A stretch of DNA of 56,828 nt from Frigoribacterium sp. CFBP 13712 (GCF_014842255.1 NZ_JACYVH010000011.1:4092-60919); one strand, 5' to 3'; shown: positions 1-9,255, counted from the stretch's first letter. Notes: a model not told the origin generated them from the sequence alone. A program made the numbers and translations.

Positions 1-43
1 GCAGGAGGCGCGGTTCGGCACTGCAGGAGGCGCGGTTCGCGAC
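1..43. repeat. Tandem pair of the GGAGGCGCG motif
   Basis: Two copies of a 22-base unit (gcaggaggcgcggttcg plus a few bases) lie head to tail at the window edge. They belong to the dispersed GGAGGCGCG family found throughout this window. No gene is visible on this side of position 129. Confidence 0.7.
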
Positions 44-128
44 ACGCACGCGAGGCACGACCCGCGAACGATCCCGGGTCCGCCCTGAGGCCGATGACAG
101 CACAGGGGCCGAGCGCGAGACTCGAGTC

Positions 129-431
129 ATGAGCTCAGTGGACGACGGCCGGATCGTGCGGCGCATCTTCGCCGGCCTGCTGGTCGTCGTGACCCTGCTC
201 GGTCTGGCGATCTTCTCGCTGGGGCGCGCCTCCTTCGCGGTGCTCGACGCGGAGGGGCAGGAGGCGCCCCCGTTCACGGTCTGCTCGGTCGACTACCCGA
301 CGTGCACCGATCCACAGCCCGTGCTCGTGATCTTCGGAGCGGCGATGATGATCGCCGCCCTCGTTGCGCTGATCAGCATGATCGCCTCGCGGCGTCGCCG
401 GCACCGCCCGGTGCGCCGCGCTCGCCGCTGA
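129..431 (+). CDS. Small two-TM membrane protein, hypothetical
   Basis: Encodes 100 residues. A hydrophobic segment lies at about residues 13-33 (RIFAGLLVVVTLLGLAIFSL) and a second at about 66-86, followed by an Arg-rich tail that should sit in the cytoplasm. Between them is a short extracytoplasmic loop with two Cys (CSVDYPTC) that could form a disulfide. I do not recognise the family. The ATG at 129 has only a weak ribosome site. It converges on the nucleobase permease with a 14-base gap. GC-rich third positions and the clear membrane topology argue that it is real. Confidence 0.6.
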   Translation: MSSVDDGRIVRRIFAGLLVVVTLLGLAIFSLGRASFAVLDAEGQEAPPFTVCSVDYPTCTDPQPVLVIFGAAMMIAALVALISMIASRRRRHRPVRRARR

Positions 432-445
432 CCGCCAGCCGCTGC

Positions 446-1849
446 TCAGGCGTCGCGGTCGGCCGCCGCCGGTGCGGACGGGCCGCGGACGGCGTCGTGC
501 GCCGACACGTCGCGGTCGACGCCGCCGTGGCGCCGCTGCTGCGACTCCGAGTTGAGCAGCAGGTTGAGCAGCACCGCGACGAGGGCCCCGGCGCTGATGC
601 CCGAGTCGAACACGATCGTGAACCAGGTCGGGAACTGCGCGTAGATGTCGGGGCTGACGGTCGGCAGCAGGCTGACACCCAGCGCCACCGCGACGATCAG
701 GATGTTCGAGTTGTTGAACTTCACCTTCGACAGCGTGCGGATGCCGCTCGCGGCGACCATGCCGAACAGTGCCACGCCCGCGCCGCCGAGCACCGCCAGC
801 GGCACCCCCTCGACGACGGCGCCCAGGGCGGGCACGAGCCCCAGCACGACGAGGATCACCCCGGCGAACGTCGCCACGTAGCGCGACCGCACGCCGGTGA
901 TGCTGACCAGGCCGACGTTCTGCGCGAACGCCGTGTAGGGGAACGTGTTGAAGACGCCGCCGATCACGGTCGAGAGGCCGTCGGCGCGCAGGCCGTCGGC
1001 GAGGCGGCGCGGGGTGACGGGCTCGTCGACGATCTCGCCGACCGCGATGATGTCGCCGGTCGTCTCGGTCATGATGACGAGGCCGACGATGCACATCGAC
1101 ACGATGGCGCTGATCGGGAACGTGGGCAGCCCGAAGTGGAAGGGCAGTGCGAGGCCGAACCAGGCGCTCTCGCCGACGCCGCTCCAGTCGGTGAGGCCGA
1201 ACGGCCACGCGACGAGTGTGCCGATCACGAGCCCCAGCAGGATGGACACCCGCTGGATCGCAGGAGGCGCGAACCGCTCGATCAGGATGATCAGCAGCAG
1301 GGTCCCCGCCGCGAACCCGATGTCGAGCGGGTCGCCGAAGTCCTCCGAGCCGGTGCCGCCGCCGACCCAGCCGGCCGCGACGTCCATCAGCGAGACGCCG
1401 ATGATGAGGATGACGGTGCCGGTGACGATCGGCGGGAAGAACCGGACGAGTCGGGAGAAGAACGGTGCGAGCAGCATCATGAACAGGCCGCTCGCGATGA
1501 CGGAGCCGTAGATCGCGGTGATGCCGTACTCGCCGCCGATCACGATCATCGGGCCGACGGCGGCGAAGGTGCAGCCCTGCATCAGCGGCAGCCGCACCCC
1601 GAAGCGCCAGAATCCGACCGACTGGATGATGGTCGCGATGCCGGCGACGAGCAGGTCGGCGCTGATCAGGTACGCGATGTCGCCCGGCTCGAGCTCGCCC
1701 ATGCCGACGAGCGCACCACCGACGATCAGCGGAACCGCGACGGCGCCCGCGTACATCGCGAGCACGTGCTGCAGCCCGAGAGGGAACAGCCGTCGCAGCG
1801 GCGGGATCCGGTCGACGGGTCGCTTCTCGGCCTGCGCGCTCGCGGTCAT
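446..1849 (-). CDS. NCS2 family nucleobase:cation symporter (uracil/xanthine permease type)
   Basis: A 467-residue polytopic inner-membrane protein beginning with the NCS2 signature region (LFPLGLQHVLAMYAGAVAVP at about residues 23-42) and continuing with about 14 hydrophobic segments. Length and order fit the UraA/PbuX/UacT family, which imports uracil, xanthine or urate with a proton or cation; which substrate cannot be told from sequence alone. The ATG at 1849 has a strong Shine-Dalgarno AGGAGG (1854-1859) four bases upstream. It is transcribed alone, away from the M23 peptidase, with about 240 bases of divergent upstream region in which I see no clear operator or riboswitch. Confidence 0.9.
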   Translation of the reverse strand: MTASAQAEKRPVDRIPPLRRLFPLGLQHVLAMYAGAVAVPLIVGGALVGMGELEPGDIAYLISADLLVAGIATIIQSVGFWRFGVRLPLMQGCTFAAVGPMIVIGGEYGITAIYGSVIASGLFMMLLAPFFSRLVRFFPPIVTGTVILIIGVSLMDVAAGWVGGGTGSEDFGDPLDIGFAAGTLLLIILIERFAPPAIQRVSILLGLVIGTLVAWPFGLTDWSGVGESAWFGLALPFHFGLPTFPISAIVSMCIVGLVIMTETTGDIIAVGEIVDEPVTPRRLADGLRADGLSTVIGGVFNTFPYTAFAQNVGLVSITGVRSRYVATFAGVILVVLGLVPALGAVVEGVPLAVLGGAGVALFGMVAASGIRTLSKVKFNNSNILIVAVALGVSLLPTVSPDIYAQFPTWFTIVFDSGISAGALVAVLLNLLLNSESQQRRHGGVDRDVSAHDAVRGPSAPAAADRDA

Positions 1850-2087
1850 GGGGCCTCCTGATCAGGGTGAGTCGGTCATGACGACGCTAGGGCACGCGCG
1901 TTGCCCGGATGATGCCGTCATGTGTCGCCTGTGTGAAGGCGGCCGCGTCCGCGACCTGTGGAGAAGCCTGATTCTCATCCCCAGATCGGGGCAGGTCCGC
2001 CTCGCGGCATGAGCATGACGATAGTGTTGGGACTCCGCCGACAGTCGTCGAGCGATGTCCCAGCCGTTCTGACCGAGACTGAGAAGC

Positions 2088-3383
2088 ATGCACCGCCTCA
2101 CCACGCGCCCCGACCTCTCCGGGTCGACCCGCGCCTCCCGGGGACGACGTGCCGTCACGACCGCGATCGCCGTCGTCGGGCTCAGCGTCGCCTCGCTCCT
2201 CGCCGTCCCCGCTCAGGCCCAGGCCGCCGCCCCCACCTGGGCTCAGATCGAAGAGGCCCGCAGCTCCGAGACGGCCAAGAAAGACGCCATCGCCGACGTC
2301 GAGGCCGCACTCGAGGCGGCCACGAACCGTGCCGCCGACGCCCAGAAGGCCGCCGACGCCGCCGGTGAGGTGCTCGTCGACGCGCAGGCCGCGGCCGACG
2401 AGGCCAACGCGACCTACGCCGCCATCCAGAAGAAGGCCGACGAGGCCCGCGAGCAGTCCGCCTCGTCCGAGATCGTCGTCGGTCAGGCCGCCGCGATGCT
2501 CGCCCGCCCGACCAGCACCGGCACCCTCAGCGACCTGCTGTCGTCCGGCGCCGGCGCCGAAGACACCCTCCGTGGCCTCAGCATGTCGAGCAAGGTCGGC
2601 GAGAATCTCGACGCGCTGCGCGATCGCGCCATCGCCGCCGACAACCTCGCGACCTCGCTCGCCGACCAGGCCAAGGTCGCCCTCGACGAGCGCGACCGCC
2701 TGACCGACGAGGCCGACGCCGCCCTCGACGAGGCCGTCACCGCCAACGAGGCCGCCAAGGCCGACGCGTCGAAGATCGACACCGAGAAGGCCACGCTGGC
2801 CGCCCAGCTCGTCGTGCTGCAAGACGACCGCATCTCGATGGAGCAGGCCTTCGCCCAGGCGCAGGCCGCCGAGGCGGCGGCCGCCCAGGCGAAGCTCCAG
2901 GCCGGCGCCGCGGGCACCGGCCCGATCAGCGTCGGTGCGGGCTCCGGCCCCGGCACCACGCAGCCCGACCCCGGCACCGGCTGGGTCGCCGCGATCCGCT
3001 CGTTCGGCTCGTACCAGGCGTACGGCTACCGCGTGCACCCGATCACGGGCGAGTACAAGCTGCACGCCGGTGCCGACTTCGGCGCCTCGTGCGGCACGCC
3101 GATCTACTCGATCGCCGCCGGCACCGTCTCGTACGCGGGCCCCGCCGGCGGGTACGGCAACCTCGTGATCATCGACCACGGCAACGGCATCAGCAGCGCT
3201 TACGGGCACATGGAGTCGTCGGGCATCTTCGTGTCGCAGGGTCAGACCGTGACCCCCGGTCAGAACATCGCGGGCGTCGGCACGGCCGGCGGCTCGACGG
3301 GCTGCCACCTGCACCTCGAGGTCCGTCAGAACGGGCTCGCCACCGACCCCGTCGCCTACCTCGCCACGCAGGGCGTCCGCTAG
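2088..3383 (+). CDS. Secreted M23 family metallopeptidase with N-terminal coiled coil
   Basis: 431 residues. A long signal peptide (Arg-rich start, hydrophobic core, AQAQA cleavage region near residue 45) is followed by an Ala/Glu/Asp-rich coiled coil (about 50-260), a Gly/Pro linker, and a C-terminal LytM/M23 domain (about 305-425). Zinc ligands are visible as His326 and Asp330 in HAGADF and His409 in HLHLE. Proteins of this plan cleave peptidoglycan cross-links or activate other hydrolases at division (EnvC-like); here it should act outside the membrane. Its stop codon overlaps the stop of the convergent LysR gene in a shared CTAG (3380-3383), leaving no room for a terminator between them. 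Confidence 0.92.
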   Translation: MHRLTTRPDLSGSTRASRGRRAVTTAIAVVGLSVASLLAVPAQAQAAAPTWAQIEEARSSETAKKDAIADVEAALEAATNRAADAQKAADAAGEVLVDAQAAADEANATYAAIQKKADEAREQSASSEIVVGQAAAMLARPTSTGTLSDLLSSGAGAEDTLRGLSMSSKVGENLDALRDRAIAADNLATSLADQAKVALDERDRLTDEADAALDEAVTANEAAKADASKIDTEKATLAAQLVVLQDDRISMEQAFAQAQAAEAAAAQAKLQAGAAGTGPISVGAGSGPGTTQPDPGTGWVAAIRSFGSYQAYGYRVHPITGEYKLHAGADFGASCGTPIYSIAAGTVSYAGPAGGYGNLVIIDHGNGISSAYGHMESSGIFVSQGQTVTPGQNIAGVGTAGGSTGCHLHLEVRQNGLATDPVAYLATQGVR

Positions 3384-4327
3384 GCGGAAGCGCTCTCGGG
3401 TCTGATGCGCGCCTCCTCGGAGGCCGCCTCCGTCACCCGGGCCTCCGCCAGCAGCTCGTCGACCACGACGCGCACCGCCGGCCGCACGGCCCGATCCGGC
3501 CGCATCAGCGCCTCGATGTGCCGCCCGGCGCGCACCTCCTCGAGCGTCGCCAGATGGAACCGCCCCCGCGCGCGCCCCGCCGACGTGTGCCGCGGCACGA
3601 GTGCGATCCCGTGCCCCGCGGCCACCATGTTCTCGAGCAGCGGCAGGTGCAGGCTGCGGTGCACCACATCCGGAGTCACGCCCGCCCGCAATGCCATCGC
3701 CGTCAGCACGCGGTCGATCGGGAACCCGACCGGGACGCCGATCCACGGTTCGCCGATCACGTCGCCGAGCGTCACGCGCTCACGCCCCGCCAGCGGGTGA
3801 TCGAGCGGCATCGCCACCTCGAGCGGTTCGCGCAGCAGCGCCACGATCGCCAGCCGCGACCGATCAGGAGGCGCGACCCCGTCCGACCGGTGCCCCACCA
3901 CCACATCGAAGTCCGCGGTCAGCCGGGCGAACTCGTCTTCGCTCACGTCGCGGTCGTCGATCTCGACCTCGATGCCGGCGTGGGCCCGCATCCGCGTCAC
4001 GAACCCGGGCAGCAGCAGCTCGGCCGCCGACGGGAACACCGCGAGCCGCACGACGCCCGTCGCGCCGGTCCGCACCGCCTCGAGCGTCGCCTCCGCCTCG
4101 GCCACCGCCGTCGACACCGCCAAGGAGGCGCGCGCGAGCGCCTGCCCCGCCTCCGTCAGTCGCACCCCGCGTCCGACCCTCTGCACCAGCTCGACGCCGA
4201 GCTGGCGCTGCAGGGTCTTGAGCTGCTGCGACACGGCACTCGGCGAGCGGTGGGTCGCCGCCGCGACGGCCGTGACGCTGCCGCGTTCGTCGAGTTCGCG
4301 GAGGAGTTCGAGATGCTGCACGTCCAT
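3380..4327 (-). CDS. LysR family transcriptional regulator
   Basis: 315 residues. An N-terminal winged helix-turn-helix (about 1-60, with AAATHRSPSAVSQQLKTLQR as recognition region) is followed by a LysR effector-binding domain (about 88-300). The gene starts 71 bases from the divergent EamA transporter at 4399, the classical arrangement in which a LysR protein controls its neighbour and itself from the shared intergenic region. The effector is unknown. The 3' end overlaps the M23 gene by four bases (CTAG). Confidence 0.93.
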   Translation of the reverse strand: MDVQHLELLRELDERGSVTAVAAATHRSPSAVSQQLKTLQRQLGVELVQRVGRGVRLTEAGQALARASLAVSTAVAEAEATLEAVRTGATGVVRLAVFPSAAELLLPGFVTRMRAHAGIEVEIDDRDVSEDEFARLTADFDVVVGHRSDGVAPPDRSRLAIVALLREPLEVAMPLDHPLAGRERVTLGDVIGEPWIGVPVGFPIDRVLTAMALRAGVTPDVVHRSLHLPLLENMVAAGHGIALVPRHTSAGRARGRFHLATLEEVRAGRHIEALMRPDRAVRPAVRVVVDELLAEARVTEAASEEARIRPESASA

Positions 4328-4398
4328 GAAGGGAGGCTACAAGGTCACCGCGGAGATGCGCGCTGGTCCTGCAACGAGGCATCCGCCAGCATGGAGCC

Positions 4399-5427
4399 AT
4401 GAGCCCCCGCGACCGCCTCCTCGCCCTCGTCGTCGCGGTCTGCTGGGGTGTGAACTTCCCGATGACGGCGCTGGCGCTCGAGCACTTCCCGCCGTTCCTC
4501 CTCGTCGCGGTGCGCTTCGCTCTGCTGGCGGTGCCGACCCTGCTGCTGGTGCCGCGTCCGGCGATCCCGTGGCCGCGCCTCCTGATGGTCGGGTTCGCCC
4601 TCGGCATCTTGCAGTTCGGGTTCCTGTACCTCGGGATGGAGGCCGGCATGCCGTCGGGCCTCGCGTCGCTCGTGCTGCAGGCGTCCGCGCCGTTCACCGT
4701 GGTGATCGCGGGCATCTGGCTGCGCGAGCGCATCACGCGACGGCAGGCGATCGGTATCGGCGTGGCGGTGCTGGCGCTGGCCGTGATCGCGGTGCACAGG
4801 TCTCAGGTCGCGGCGCTGCTGCCCGTCGTGCTGTGTCTCTGCGCGGCGCTCGGCTGGGCGCTCGGCAACGTGGCGGTGCGGCGGGCCGCCGCTCCGAACC
4901 CGCTGCATCTGACGCTGTGGATGTCGGTCGTGCCGCCGATCCCGATGCTGGCGCTGTCGTTCGTCGTCGAGGGCCCGGAACGGATCGGCCAGACGTTCGC
5001 GACGCTGTTCACCCTCGACGCGCTGCCGTCGATCGTGGGGCTGCTCTACGTGGTGCTCGTCGCGACGGTGCTCGGTTACGGGCTGTGGACGCGCCTCCTC
5101 GCCACGTATCCGTCGAGCACAGTCGCGCCGTTCTCGATGCTCGTCCCGGTGATCGGCGTGCTGGCGTCATGGCTCGCCTTCGACGAGGTGCCCGACGTGG
5201 TCGAGCTCGTGGCGGGCGTGGTCGTGGTCGGCGGGGTGCTCTACGCGAGCCGCGTGGTGCGAGCCGTGCCGGAGCGGGGCGCCCGGTCTGCGGCGGAGTC
5301 GGAGCCCCCTGCCGGAGGTGCGGCGGAGGTCGGCACCGCGGGTGTCGTCCCGCAGGGCGGTGCCGGCACCGGTGCCGCCACCGGTGCTGCGGCCGGGGCG
5401 GCGCCCGAGGCCGGGGTGCGCCGCTAG
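4399..5427 (+). CDS. EamA/DMT family transporter
   Basis: 342 residues with ten predicted membrane segments arranged as two EamA repeats (about 5-135 and 145-285). Members of the drug/metabolite transporter superfamily export amino acids or other small metabolites. A glutamate and small-residue-rich start (ALVVAVCWGVNFPMTALALE) matches the first helix of the family. The C-terminal 60 residues are a low-complexity Ala/Gly/Thr tail with no membrane segment, longer than usual. It is divergent from a LysR regulator that probably controls it, and it shares a four-base CTAG stop overlap with the next, convergent gene. Confidence 0.9.
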   Translation: MSPRDRLLALVVAVCWGVNFPMTALALEHFPPFLLVAVRFALLAVPTLLLVPRPAIPWPRLLMVGFALGILQFGFLYLGMEAGMPSGLASLVLQASAPFTVVIAGIWLRERITRRQAIGIGVAVLALAVIAVHRSQVAALLPVVLCLCAALGWALGNVAVRRAAAPNPLHLTLWMSVVPPIPMLALSFVVEGPERIGQTFATLFTLDALPSIVGLLYVVLVATVLGYGLWTRLLATYPSSTVAPFSMLVPVIGVLASWLAFDEVPDVVELVAGVVVVGGVLYASRVVRAVPERGARSAAESEPPAGGAAEVGTAGVVPQGGAGTGAATGAAAGAAPEAGVRR

Positions 5428-5900
5428 CCCTCGCCGGAGGGGCGCGGTGCGTCGGGTGCGCGTCGCAGCCGCTCGTAGCGCACGAGGCTGCGGACGGCGA
5501 ACGCGCCGGTGGCGACGGCTCCGACGGCGGCCGCCCAGGGTGGGACGGTGAAGCCGGGGGAGTCGGCGGCCAGGGCGGCGGCACCGACGGCGAGCCCGGC
5601 GGTGATCGCTCCGAGTGCGATGCGGCGGCGGGGGTGTCGGCGGTGCGGGTCGACCAGGCGGACCGTGATGAGGGCGACGGTGACGGCGAGGAGGGCGACG
5701 AGCGCGCCGACGAAGCCTGCCACGGGTGCGGCGAACAGGTACGACGACGTCGACACCCCGGCGGGTGCCCCGATCGACGACACGATCGCGATGATGACGA
5801 CGACGGCGATGCCGAGCAGCGTGCCGCTCGCCATGGCCCGGACGACGAGGCCGAACACGAGACCCGCGTCGGGGCCCGTCGTGCCGGAGGAGTCGCTCAC
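5424..5900 (-). CDS. Four-TM membrane protein, hypothetical
   Basis: 158 residues, GTG start at 5900. Hydrophobic segments lie at about residues 14-38, 48-80, 90-108 and 118-138, with a basic loop between segments 2 and 3 (DPHRRHPRRR). No family is recognised and no catalytic motif is seen. It is convergent with the EamA transporter, sharing CTAG at 5424-5427. It is separated from the two-component operon by about 200 bases that contain an inverted repeat, so it is likely a separate transcript. Confidence 0.65.
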   Translation of the reverse strand: MSDSSGTTGPDAGLVFGLVVRAMASGTLLGIAVVVIIAIVSSIGAPAGVSTSSYLFAAPVAGFVGALVALLAVTVALITVRLVDPHRRHPRRRIALGAITAGLAVGAAALAADSPGFTVPPWAAAVGAVATGAFAVRSLVRYERLRRAPDAPRPSGEG

Positions 5901-5935
5901 CCGGACAGGCTAGCCCTGCCCCGCGTGACCGGTGT

Positions 5936-5987
5936 GACCTGCCGGCCTGAACGGCTCCGGGCGCAGAGTCGATCAGGCCGACAGGTC
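5936..5987 (-). terminator. Hairpin downstream of the two-component operon
   Basis: Inverted repeat with 15-base arms at 5936-5950 and 5973-5987 (14 of 15 pairs) around a GC-rich 22-base loop. It lies about 120 bases after the last gene (stop at 6108) of the leftward HK-RR operon and just upstream of the next leftward gene. No T-run is obvious, as is common in high-GC actinobacteria. Confidence 0.45.
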
Positions 5988-6107
5988 GCCCCCGCTCCCC
6001 TGCTGTTCCTCTGGTCGCAGTTTAGAGACCAGCCGCACGAATGTGCAGCCCCCGCAAAGGGGGATGACCTCGCCCCGCCCCCGCACCGCCGCACAGCCGC
6101 GCCCCCG

Positions 6108-7040
6108 TCACCGCCGTGCGGGCGTGCGCGTCTCGAGCACCCGCTCGACGGTCCGCGTCGCGGCCGCGATGCCCTCGACGTCGACCTGGGCCAGCACCTC
6201 GCCGTAGTCGTGCGGCACCGTCAGCTGCCGCTGCCACTCGGCCTGGTACAGCGCCTCCAGGTACCCCGACGACTCCCGGCAGGCCGCGTCGGCCGTCGCC
6301 AGGCGGATCTCGTCGCTGCTGATCGGCGACGACGGATCGTCCGACCCGAACTCGGCCGCCATGTCGATCGTCGGCATCCCCGCGGGCGAGCGCGGCAGGG
6401 TCTCGGCCAGCGCCTCCGTCGCGAACGGCCCCGTGTCGAAGACGTCGGCGTCGATCAGGCAGCTCCGCCACTCGTCGGCGGTGTCGAGCACGCGGTCGTC
6501 GCGCCGCGCCTCCGAGAACGCGGCGTCGCCGAGCCGGATCGCGATCGACGACGTCAGGTCGTCCTGTGCCAGCTCGGGGTGCTCCGTCAGCACCTGGTCG
6601 CCGCACCTCATCCGGGCGTCGAACACGGGATCGGCGAACACCGTCGTCGAGTAGGTGCGCCAGGCCGTCGCCCCCGGGTCGTCGGTCGGCGCCACGTGGT
6701 AGCCGCGCGCCCGGGCGTCGGTCAGATCGAACGCCCGCACCGGCTGCGACTCGAGGGCGTTCGTCGCGGCGTCGACGTCCCGCCACGGGACCTCGACCCC
6801 CTCGAATCCCGCCGCCTGCAGGCACGGCTCGATCAGCAGCTCCTCGGCGTAGGTCAGCCTCGTCGTGCTCGGGCCGATGTAGGCGTCGAGCGGCATCAGC
6901 CACTCCGTGCGGTCCTGCTCGGGCGGGCTCGGCAGCGTGTAGGCCGCATTGGCGGGGATGCCGACCGCGATCACCCCGGCGACGACGACCCCGACGGCGA
7001 CCGCGGTGATCCGCTTGGCGAGCTGCTCTCGGCTGCTCAC
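6108..7040 (-). CDS. Secreted or membrane-anchored protein of a two-component operon
   Basis: 310 residues. An N-terminal hydrophobic segment (about 10-33, ending in NAA) looks like a signal peptide or anchor; the remainder is hydrophilic, with several Cys (EPCLQAAGF, RMRCGDQ, SCLIDA, ACRESSG) that may pair outside the cell. I do not recognise the family. The GTG start overlaps the stop of the response regulator by four bases (GTGA), so it is translationally coupled to it and is the third gene of the leftward operon 9128-6108. It may be a sensed or accessory extracytoplasmic partner of the kinase; that is inference from position only. Confidence 0.75.
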   Translation of the reverse strand: MSSREQLAKRITAVAVGVVVAGVIAVGIPANAAYTLPSPPEQDRTEWLMPLDAYIGPSTTRLTYAEELLIEPCLQAAGFEGVEVPWRDVDAATNALESQPVRAFDLTDARARGYHVAPTDDPGATAWRTYSTTVFADPVFDARMRCGDQVLTEHPELAQDDLTSSIAIRLGDAAFSEARRDDRVLDTADEWRSCLIDADVFDTGPFATEALAETLPRSPAGMPTIDMAAEFGSDDPSSPISSDEIRLATADAACRESSGYLEALYQAEWQRQLTVPHDYGEVLAQVDVEGIAAATRTVERVLETRTPARR

Positions 7041-7738
7041 CCGCGCCTCCGGTCGGGCCCGGACACCACGCCGTTCTCGTATGCGAAGACGACGATCTGC
7101 ACCCGGTTGCGCATCCCCAGCTTCTGCAGCACCGAGCGCACGTGGCTCTTAACCGTCGCCTCGCTGAGGTACGCCTCGGTCGCGATCTCGGTGTTGCTCA
7201 GGCCCTTCGCGACGAGCGTGAACATCTCGCGCTCGCGGGGCGACAGGGGCGCGAGCGGGTCGACCCGGGGCGGCGCGGTCGGCGGCACGGCGAACTCGTG
7301 CACGACGTCGAGTGCGGCCCCCGCGGTCGGCACCGGGTCGCCCGCGAACGCCGCGCGGATCGTCGTGATGACGTCGTCGGGCGTCGCGTCCTTCGTGAGG
7401 AACGCGTACGCCCCGGCCTTCAGCGCACCGAACACCGCTTCGTCCCGCTGGATCGTCGTCAGCGCCACGACCCGCGGCAGATCGTCGGGCGACACCCCCT
7501 CGAGGATGCGCGCCGTCGCCTCGAGCCCGTTCATCACCGGCATGCGGAGATCCATCAGCACGACGTCGGGCGACTCACGGGCGACGAGCTCGAGCGCCTC
7601 GCGCCCGTCGACGGCCGTGCCGACGCAAGCGAGGTCGGGCTGCGCCTCGATCAGCATCCGCAGACCCGAGGCGAAGAGCGGCTGGTCGTCGACGACGGCG
7701 ACGCGGATGGCGCGGGTCGGCTCGGTGAGGTCAGGCAT
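7037..7738 (-). CDS. LuxR/NarL-type response regulator
   Basis: 233 residues from the ATG at 7738. The receiver domain (about 11-125) shows the acidic pair Asp17-Asp18, the phospho-acceptor Asp63 (LMDLRMPVMNG), the Thr in ALTT and the Lys in FLTKDA. A C-terminal LuxR helix-turn-helix (about 165-228: LSPREREMFTLVAKGLSNTE) binds DNA. I chose the ATG at 7738 because homologues begin just before the receiver domain; a longer open frame to 7840 gives a non-homologous Arg/Leu/Pro-rich extension. It overlaps the histidine kinase stop by eight bases and the next gene by four, so kinase and regulator are translated together. Confidence 0.93.
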   Translation of the reverse strand: MPDLTEPTRAIRVAVVDDQPLFASGLRMLIEAQPDLACVGTAVDGREALELVARESPDVVLMDLRMPVMNGLEATARILEGVSPDDLPRVVALTTIQRDEAVFGALKAGAYAFLTKDATPDDVITTIRAAFAGDPVPTAGAALDVVHEFAVPPTAPPRVDPLAPLSPREREMFTLVAKGLSNTEIATEAYLSEATVKSHVRSVLQKLGMRNRVQIVVFAYENGVVSGPDRRRG

Positions 7739-9128
7739 GAGGGTCTCTCTCGTGAGGAGCAGGCGGGGCAGTGGAGGGCGTGGGCGCAGCCGCAGGCGCG
7801 TGCCCAGCAGGAGAAGGGGCGGGGTCCGACGAACCCGCACCCGTCCCGTCGAGCAGCGTGCGCGGGTAGTTGCCCGTCGAGGCGCCGGAGGTGCGGGCCG
7901 AGTCGGGTCGACGTCTGGTCGGCACGAAGACGGTCACCTCGAACCCGGTGCCGTCGCTCGACGGCTGCGCGGTCAGCCACCCGCCGGCCAGGCGCGCCCG
8001 CTCGACCATGCCGCGCACCCCGGCGCCGCGGTCGACCCCGGTGCGTGCGGCCACGAGCGGGGCGCCGCGACCCCGCGAGGTCACCAGCAGCGACAGGCCG
8101 GGCCCCCGCCAGTCCATGGCGATCACGACCTTGCTCGTCGTGCCGGCGTGCTTGAGGGCGTTCGTCAGGCTCTCCTGCACGATGCGGTAGACGGCGAGCT
8201 GCTGCGACGGCGCCAGCTCGCCGGGCTCGCCCTCCTCGGTGACGCCGATGTCCATGCCGACCTCGCGCATCGCCGAGACGAGCCCCTCGATGTCGGCGAG
8301 GGTCTCGCGGGGCGCCGTGACGTCGTCGTCCTGCGTGATCCGCTCGACGAGGCGCCGCACGTCGAGCAGGGCCGTGCGACCCACCTCGGCGATGTTCTGC
8401 AGCGACTCGGCCGTCACCTCGGGTCGGGTGTGCTGCAACGCGATCGCCCCCTGCGCCTGCGAGACGACGACCGCCAGCGAGTGCGCCAGCGCGTCGTGCA
8501 CGTCGCGCGAGATGCGGGCGCGCTCCTGAGCGATGCGGAGCTCGAAGTCGGTCGCCTCGAACCGGGTCTCGGTGGCCTCGAGCGCCTGCCGGATGACCAG
8601 CACGCGCCGGATGCTCGCGAACGCCACGCCGATCGCCCACGCCCCGGCGAAGACGCCGAAGAGCGCCGCCGTCAGCAGCGAGAACTCGAGACGGAGCCCG
8701 CCGGCGGCGCCCGTGCCGACCCAGCTGCTCCAGACGTAGGGGCGCGTGATGGTCGGCACGGCGAGCAGCCAGGCGCCGAGCGCGGCGACGCCGGCCGCGA
8801 TCAGCAGGGCCGCGAGGCGCAGCCACGGTGAGGGGCGCACGGCGACGAAGAACATCACCAGGGCGATGGCCACGTAGGCGCCCCAGGTGTCCTCTCGCGG
8901 GGCCTCGACGACGCCGAACAGCTGCAGCACGGGCACGACGACGACCAGCACGAGGGCCGTGACGGGCATCCAGTAGGCCAGCCCGATCGCCATCGCGAAC
9001 AGACCGAAGACGACCGCATTGTCGGCGACGCCGCCGTTGCCCCAGGTGCTCGCCACCCAGAACGCGAAGTAGACGACCGCGGCGACCGGCGCGGCGACGT
9101 GCCGCTGCCACCGCCGTACGTTCGTCAT
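7731..9128 (-). CDS. Sensor histidine kinase (HisKA_3 type)
   Basis: 465 residues. The first 180 hold five to six membrane segments and no large external domain. The dimerisation/phospho-acceptor box follows (RISRDVHDALAHSLAVVVSQ) with His211, then a HATPase_c domain with Asn323 (QESLTNALKHAG) and a glycine-rich lid (RGAGVRGMVERA). This is the NarL-partner family typical of actinobacteria (DesK/LiaS-like), often responding to envelope or membrane stress. The last 50 residues are a low-complexity Ser/Pro/Ala tail. The promoter must lie in the about 95 bases before 9222. Confidence 0.92.
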   Translation of the reverse strand: MTNVRRWQRHVAAPVAAVVYFAFWVASTWGNGGVADNAVVFGLFAMAIGLAYWMPVTALVLVVVVPVLQLFGVVEAPREDTWGAYVAIALVMFFVAVRPSPWLRLAALLIAAGVAALGAWLLAVPTITRPYVWSSWVGTGAAGGLRLEFSLLTAALFGVFAGAWAIGVAFASIRRVLVIRQALEATETRFEATDFELRIAQERARISRDVHDALAHSLAVVVSQAQGAIALQHTRPEVTAESLQNIAEVGRTALLDVRRLVERITQDDDVTAPRETLADIEGLVSAMREVGMDIGVTEEGEPGELAPSQQLAVYRIVQESLTNALKHAGTTSKVVIAMDWRGPGLSLLVTSRGRGAPLVAARTGVDRGAGVRGMVERARLAGGWLTAQPSSDGTGFEVTVFVPTRRRPDSARTSGASTGNYPRTLLDGTGAGSSDPAPSPAGHAPAAAPTPSTAPPAPHERDPHA

Positions 9129-9221
9129 GCCGTCACGTTAGGGGAGGGTCGGGGTGCACCGCGCCTCCTCGGGGCCGTTTTCAACCCGGGGGCGCACGAC
9201 GGGGGTCTGTGGAGGAGACGA

Positions 9222-9255
9222 CGAGGGCGCACCCGCCGAAGCGGATGCGCCCTCG
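9222..9255 (-). terminator. Terminator of the superoxide dismutase gene
   Basis: Perfect 10-base stem (CGAGGGCGCA at 9222-9231 with its complement at 9246-9255) with a 14-base loop, placed 30 bases after the leftward sodA stop. Confidence 0.7.

Noticed and set aside
1850-2087. Riboswitch between the nucleobase permease and the M23 gene
   Set aside because: No purine-riboswitch core or other conserved aptamer could be recognised in the 238 bases.
3972-8831. Very long open frame (over 1,600 codons) on the plus strand
   Set aside because: It runs across LysR, EamA and the two-component genes, which have clear homology in other frames. Its peptide is Arg/Ala/His-rich with no domains; it is a GC-driven shadow.
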